This document shows, piece by piece, positions 60,171 to 64,000 of a stretch of 64,000 nucleotides of DNA (positions are counted from its first letter, which is position 1; the number at the start of each line of letters is the position of its first letter). The notes under the pieces were generated by a model. The model was given only the letters and a program-made list of their open reading frames with translations, was not told the origin of the DNA and ran no database searches. The translations under genes and the position numbers were made by a program. Origin of the DNA: Amycolatopsis sp. CA-230715 (GTDB lineage: Bacteria > Actinomycetota > Actinomycetes > Mycobacteriales > Pseudonocardiaceae); the NCBI RefSeq assembly GCF_018736145.1, contig NZ_CP059997.1:5641501-5705500 (forward strand), given 5' to 3'.

Positions 60171-61388
60171 TCAGTGCTCCTGTTCGGTGGCGAGCCTGCG
60201 GCGCAGGAGCTCGCGTTCGGGTTCGGTGCCGGCGAGGTCGAGCGCTCGCCGGTAGGCGTCGGCCGACTCGGAATGGCGGCCCAGCCGGGAAAGCAGGTCC
60301 GCGCGCGCGGCGTGGTACGGGTGGTAGTCGCGCAGGCGCGGTTCGTCGAGGTCGTCGAGCAGTGCCAGCCCGGCGGGCGGGCCGTCGCGCAGTGCGATCG
60401 CCGCCGCCCGGTTCAGCTCGACGACCGGCGACGGGATGAGCGCGCGCAGCACGTCGTAGAGCGCGACGATCTGCGGCCAGTCGGTGGTCGCCACGTCGGC
60501 GGCCTCGTCGTGCAGCGCGGCGATCGCGGCCTGCACGCCGTACGGGCCCGGCGTGCCGCCGAGCGCGAGCGGCGCCAGCGCCAAGCCTTCCTCGATCATC
60601 GGACGGTCCCAGCGGCCGCGGTCCTGGTCGTCGAGCAGGACCAGTTCGCCGTCGCCGCCGGTGCGCGCGTCGCGGCGGGCGTGCACCAGCAGCATCAACG
60701 CGAGCAGGCCGGTGACTTCGCGCTCGCGCGGCAGCAGCCGGTGCAGGATCCTCGCCAGCCGGATCGCTTCCTCCGCGAGGTCGAGGCGCGTGGCCGCGTA
60801 CCCCTCGGTGAAGATCGAGTAGAGCACCTGCAGCACGCCGGGAAGGCGGTGCGGCAGCTCGTCCGCGCCGGGCACGCGGAACGGGATCCTGGCTTCCTTG
60901 ATCTTCTTCTTGGCCCGCACGATCCGCTTCGCCATCGTCGCCGAGGGCACCAGGAACGCCCGCGCGACCTCGGGCGTGGTCAACCCGGCGAGGCAGCGCA
61001 GCGTCAACGCCGTGCGGTCCTCGGCGGGAAGTGCGGGATGCGCACAGGTGAAGAAGAGCTGGAGCCGGTCGTCCGGCAGTTCGTCCCCGGTGTCCGCGGC
61101 GGGTGCGGCCCGCTCGGCGTCCACCTGCAGGACCGCCAGTTTGGCGGCATACGCCTTGTCCCTGCGCAGTTTGTCGACGGCGCGGCGGCGGGCCGTGGTC
61201 AACAGCCAGGCGCCGGGTTTGGGCGGGATGCCGTCGACCGGCCAGCGCGCCACGGCCGCCTCGATCGCGTCCGAAGTGACCTCCTCAGCGAGATCGAGGT
61301 CGCCGAAGCGGCGCACCAACGACGCCAGCAGCCTTCCGCGTTCTTCGCGGAAGATCGCTTCCACCTCGCCCGCGACGCGCTCGTCCAT
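60171..61388 (-). CDS. ECF sigma factor, ECF42 type with TPR-like extension
   Basis: 405 residues from ATG 61388. Sigma-2 region AIFREERGRLLASLVRRFGD, sigma-4 region (TPEVARAFLVPSATMAKRIV), then the ~200-residue C-terminal extension with FTEGYAATRLDLAEEAIRLA and LLALMLLVHARRDAR, diagnostic of ECF42. The C-terminus has TPR-like repeats (PYHAARADLLSRLGRHSESA). In this group no anti-sigma is used; the extension regulates activity. The upstream DGPF gene is the typical partner. Confidence 0.92.
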   Translation of the reverse strand: MDERVAGEVEAIFREERGRLLASLVRRFGDLDLAEEVTSDAIEAAVARWPVDGIPPKPGAWLLTTARRRAVDKLRRDKAYAAKLAVLQVDAERAAPAADTGDELPDDRLQLFFTCAHPALPAEDRTALTLRCLAGLTTPEVARAFLVPSATMAKRIVRAKKKIKEARIPFRVPGADELPHRLPGVLQVLYSIFTEGYAATRLDLAEEAIRLARILHRLLPREREVTGLLALMLLVHARRDARTGGDGELVLLDDQDRGRWDRPMIEEGLALAPLALGGTPGPYGVQAAIAALHDEAADVATTDWPQIVALYDVLRALIPSPVVELNRAAAIALRDGPPAGLALLDDLDEPRLRDYHPYHAARADLLSRLGRHSESADAYRRALDLAGTEPERELLRRRLATEQEH

Positions 61389-61402
61389 TTCTGGTTGCCC
61401 GG

Positions 61403-61753
61403 TCAGTCGAAGTCGGCGATCGGGCGCACCACGATCGACCCGCCGTCGCGCGAGCCGGGGCAGCGGGCCGCCCAGTCGAGCGCGACGTCGAGATCGGGCA
61501 CGTCGATCACGTAGTAGCCGCCGAGGACCTCGCGGGTCTCGGCGAACGGCCCGTCGGTGGTGATCGACCGCTCGCCGTCGGGGCCGACGCGGACCGTGGT
61601 CGCGGTGGTGAGATCGGCGAGCGAATGCCCGGTCACGAAGATCCCCGCGTCCTTGACCTCCTTGTCGTAGACCTGCCAGTCCTCGGGCGTGCACCCGCTG
61701 CCCGCCTGCTCGGAACCGGTCGGGGCGCTGGTGATCAGGAGCATGTACTTCAT
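61403..61753 (-). CDS. YCII-related DGPF-domain protein
   Basis: 116 residues. MKYMLLITSAPTG start and ITTDGPFAETREVLGGYYVI with the DGPF motif. C-terminal DVALDWAARCPGSRDGGSIV. These proteins are the usual direct target and neighbour of ECF42 sigma factors. Located 14 nt upstream of the sigma gene. The promoter lies within 61754-61860. Confidence 0.92.
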   Translation of the reverse strand: MKYMLLITSAPTGSEQAGSGCTPEDWQVYDKEVKDAGIFVTGHSLADLTTATTVRVGPDGERSITTDGPFAETREVLGGYYVIDVPDLDVALDWAARCPGSRDGGSIVVRPIADFD

Positions 61754-61867
61754 GGTCGGATCCTCCGCTTTTGTCTGGCTCTCTGCTGCCTACACCATCA
61801 CTACGAACAGCCACCCCGCTTCGTGGACACACCCCTCGAACTTTTTTCCGGGGCCCCGGTCGGGATG

Positions 61868-62010
61868 CTCTGAAGGTGGCCTTCACGGCACTCAATGCCG
61901 TGAAGGCCACCTTCACGGCATCGGCCACGCGACGATGCCCGCAGCCGCCCCGTGCGAAGGGAACATTTGGGGCGCTCAGTGCCGTCATGGTGGCCTTCAG
62001 GGCATGCGGT
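61868..62010. repeat. Intergenic repeat cluster H, variant arms
   Basis: Within the divergent 415-nt gap. The clearest unit, 61895-61921, has 12-bp arms ATGCCGTGAAGG / CCTTCACGGCAT around CCA. Units near 61868-61889 and 61980-62003 share GTGGCCTTCA. The CCCC/GGGG ends of the standard unit are replaced on both arms. The remaining 62011-62168 is leader without other features. Confidence 0.8.
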
Positions 62011-62168
62011 CCGGCTCAAGGGCCGAGCGTGACCTCGATCGACAGCCAGGGATCCACTCGTCCACGGTACGGCCGCATTTGCCCTTTCGTACGAACGAAA
62101 GCCCCTGCGCACCAAGCGGATCCGCGATGATCATGGGTGGCGACCACGGAGCAGAAGGAGGTCGCCCG

Positions 62169-62654
62169 ATGCGGGTGAAGGGGATTCTGGCCGGCGCGCT
62201 GGCGTCGGTGTCCGCGCTGGCGGTGGTGTCCGCAGGCACCGCCGAGGCGATGCCGGGCAGGCAGCTGAAGAACGCGGCTACGCACCAGTGCGCCACCGTC
62301 GACTACACCGACTACGTGTCCGGTGTGTACCTGCGGCCGTGCGACATCGGGAGCGAGAAGCAGCGGTGGCTGCTGGAGCCGATCGGCGATGGTCTGTACC
62401 ACGTCACCACCACCGGGAACTTCTGCCTGAGCATGGCCTCGGCCAGCCCGTACGCCGGCTATCCGACCATGACCCAGCCGTGCGGGCTGAACCTCACCGA
62501 GGAGCGGTGGCGGGTCTCCGAACTCGAGCCCGGCATCCGCGCCCTCTATTCGCCGCAGGACAACCGCTACGCCGACGGACCGTACGGCAGCGACCGGGTG
62601 GTGATGGGCGTCGACGTCGGCAAGCCGGTGACGAGCCAGACCTGGATCTTCTGA
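62169..62654 (+). CDS. Secreted ricin B-lectin-like protein
   Basis: 161 residues, GAAGGAGG upstream. Signal peptide MRVKGILAGALASVSALAVV with AGTAEA cleavage region. Repeated Cys and Gln-x-Trp-like units (QCATVD ... EKQRWLLEPIG; NFCLSM ... EERWRVSEL) suggest a beta-trefoil lectin fold of about 125 residues. Carbohydrate binding is inferred; the classical QxW is only partly kept (KQRW, EERW). Confidence 0.7.
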   Translation: MRVKGILAGALASVSALAVVSAGTAEAMPGRQLKNAATHQCATVDYTDYVSGVYLRPCDIGSEKQRWLLEPIGDGLYHVTTTGNFCLSMASASPYAGYPTMTQPCGLNLTEERWRVSELEPGIRALYSPQDNRYADGPYGSDRVVMGVDVGKPVTSQTWIF

Positions 62655-62716
62655 CCCGGGTTTGCCCGCATGGTGTTGCGTCCGGCGCCAGGGGCTGTGA
62701 GAGGCTTGGCCTTGTG

Positions 62717-63679
62717 ATGCGGATCATGAGGCGCCCTGGCGCGCTGGTGGCTGTCGCTGCTTCCTCTCTCCTGCTCGCCGCGTGCGGCAGCGGACCGAGC
62801 CAGGTGGGCGCCGCCGCGATCGTCGACGGTCAGTCCATCGCGCTCGACGGCGTGCAGTCGAAGCTCGACACGTTGATCAAGACCGACAAGTTCACCCAGC
62901 AGCTCCAGCAGCAGCGCAAGCTGGACCTCGTCTCGCGCGCGATCGTGAGCCGCGAGGTGCTGTACAAGCTGGTGGACAAGGCGGCGCAGGCCGAAGGGCT
63001 GCGCGTCGACGAGCGGAACCTCGACAAGTACCTGCCGTCCCCGGAGTCGCCGCAGACCCAGGGCTCCGACGATCCGGCGGCCGGTGTCGAGCAGACCGTG
63101 GACAAGGCGTTCGCGCCGCAGGACGCCGCGCGCCACCGCATGCTGCTTGCCGAGCTGAGCGCGAAGTACATCGGCCGCGTCAGCCTGACCGTCGACAGGC
63201 TGCAGTTGCAGGACCCGGCGAAGGCACGCGACCTCGCCGACCGGATCGCCCGCGAACCGCAGCAGGCCACCGCGCTCATGCAGCAGGCGGCCGCGGGTGG
63301 CGAGCCGCCGTCGCTGAACGAGGCCGTCAGCAACAACACCCCGCAGTCGCTCGCGTTGTTCGCGGAGCCCGGCTCGGTGCTGTTCACGCCGTCGAACGCG
63401 CAGCAGTCCGAGCAGCAGTCCGCCGGTGGTCCGTACCAGGTGATCGTGATCAAGAAGCGGGACATGGTGGCGCTCCCGCCCGACCTCGACCCGACGAAGT
63501 TCCAGCCGGACCAGCTCATCCAGTACAGCAAGTACCTGCTGCGGCCGACCGCGCTGGCCACCGGCATCAAGCTCAACCCGCGCTACGGCGAGTGGGACGC
63601 GGTGAACATGCAGGCGGGTCCGGCCGCGGAGGCCTCGGTCGCGGGCAAGGTGCTGACCCCGAAGTCCAGCAGCTCGTGA
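62717..63679 (+). CDS. SurA N-terminal domain lipoprotein
   Basis: 320 residues. Lipoprotein signal LVAVAASSLLLAACG with lipobox LAAC. The mature region AAIVDGQSIALDGVQSKLDT, then IVSREVLYKLVDKAAQAEGL, follows the SurA_N-type chaperone family; no PPIase domain is clear. Position between mfd and mazG is where mycobacteria carry other lipoproteins (LpqU lies just after mazG). Its stop overlaps the mazG GTG by 4 bp. Confidence 0.83.
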   Translation: MRIMRRPGALVAVAASSLLLAACGSGPSQVGAAAIVDGQSIALDGVQSKLDTLIKTDKFTQQLQQQRKLDLVSRAIVSREVLYKLVDKAAQAEGLRVDERNLDKYLPSPESPQTQGSDDPAAGVEQTVDKAFAPQDAARHRMLLAELSAKYIGRVSLTVDRLQLQDPAKARDLADRIAREPQQATALMQQAAAGGEPPSLNEAVSNNTPQSLALFAEPGSVLFTPSNAQQSEQQSAGGPYQVIVIKKRDMVALPPDLDPTKFQPDQLIQYSKYLLRPTALATGIKLNPRYGEWDAVNMQAGPAAEASVAGKVLTPKSSSS

Positions 63680-64000
63680 CCAACGGCGTCGTCGTACTGG
63701 TCTCCGGGGGTGGGTTGCCGGTGGCCGCGTGGCCGTGGCTGCGCGCCGCCGAGGTGTACGCGGCACCCGATCTGCCCGAGACCGTTCGCGCGGCGCTCGA
63801 CTGCAAACCCGCGCCGGAACCGGGTGAACTGCTCGCGCAGGCGCGGCAGCGGACCGTCGCGCTCATCGCCGCGCGTAGCGACGACCCCGGGGCCGACGCG
63901 CTCGCGCGGGAAGGCGCGCGCGTCTTCAAAGCCGAGGTGCCGCCGCTGGTGCGGGCGGCCGAGGTGATGGACGTTTTGCGCTCGCCAGGCGGCTGCCCGT
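63676..64000 (+). CDS. mazG: Nucleoside triphosphate pyrophosphohydrolase MazG, start
   Basis: Partial: 108 residues from GTG 63676, running off the window. N-terminal part VVVLVSGGGLPVAAWPWLRA has the extra domain typical of actinobacterial MazG. It ends at VMDVLRSPGGCP, which begins the conserved MazG catalytic region (SPGGCPWD). MazG hydrolyses non-canonical NTPs. Coupled to the upstream lipoprotein gene. Follows mfd as in mycobacteria, with about 16 kb of accessory genes inserted between. Confidence 0.9.
   Translation, partial: MTNGVVVLVSGGGLPVAAWPWLRAAEVYAAPDLPETVRAALDCKPAPEPGELLAQARQRTVALIAARSDDPGADALAREGARVFKAEVPPLVRAAEVMDVLRSPGGCP

Overview
The window is high-GC actinobacterial DNA. 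The core gene order metG, tatD, rpfB, ksgA, ispE, acyl-AMP/CoA ligase, pth, rplY, prs, glmU, TetR, mfd, mazG matches the mycobacterial Rv1007c-Rv1021 block. WhiB, DUF397, a mycothiol-type DinB protein, Rpf and an AICE-type element suggest a Pseudonocardiaceae relative such as Amycolatopsis. That placement is inference; no marker gene was compared.

Layout. (1) 1-8430: right part of an integrated conjugative element. It carries an excisionase-like protein, a WhiB-like protein, two membrane proteins, an FtsK/TraB-type translocase, an AT-richer two-gene cargo (secreted protein followed by a small cytosolic protein) bracketed by a duplicated 79-bp segment with hairpins, two decayed genes and a large serine integrase. 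The element interrupts a VOC-family gene whose 3' part survives at 8422-8640. Its left end is outside the window. (2) 8643-15814: TetR/quinone oxidoreductase pair, pabB, a DUF4185 protein, a GH25-like protein and a PadR-controlled ABC exporter. (3) 15866-31311: conserved housekeeping block, interrupted by a SAM-riboswitch-controlled orphan MetN-like ATPase and by an IS481-type insertion sequence with a 15-bp target duplication. (4) 31594-47193: redox and regulatory genes, two iron-box-like sites, prs-glmU, a GGDEF protein, tRNA-Gln, a desaturase and mfd. (5) 47321-62654: accessory metabolism and regulators, including a TetR-controlled acetoacetate decarboxylase-like/ene-reductase locus and an ECF42-type sigma factor with its DGPF partner. 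(6) 62717-64000: SurA-N-like lipoprotein and the start of mazG.

The most unusual feature is a dispersed intergenic repeat family. Its units are stem-loops with arms CCCCGAAGG and CCTTCGGGG around TGG or CCA, mixed with modules such as GAAAGTGGCGCTAGATT. It occurs in eight gene borders of this window, with compensated arm variants. Other notable signals are a 17-bp perfect hairpin enclosing the tatD ribosome-binding site and start codon, the SAM riboswitch with a leader ORF, and the effector/immunity-like cargo pair. Coordinates of short sites were counted by eye and may be off by a base.
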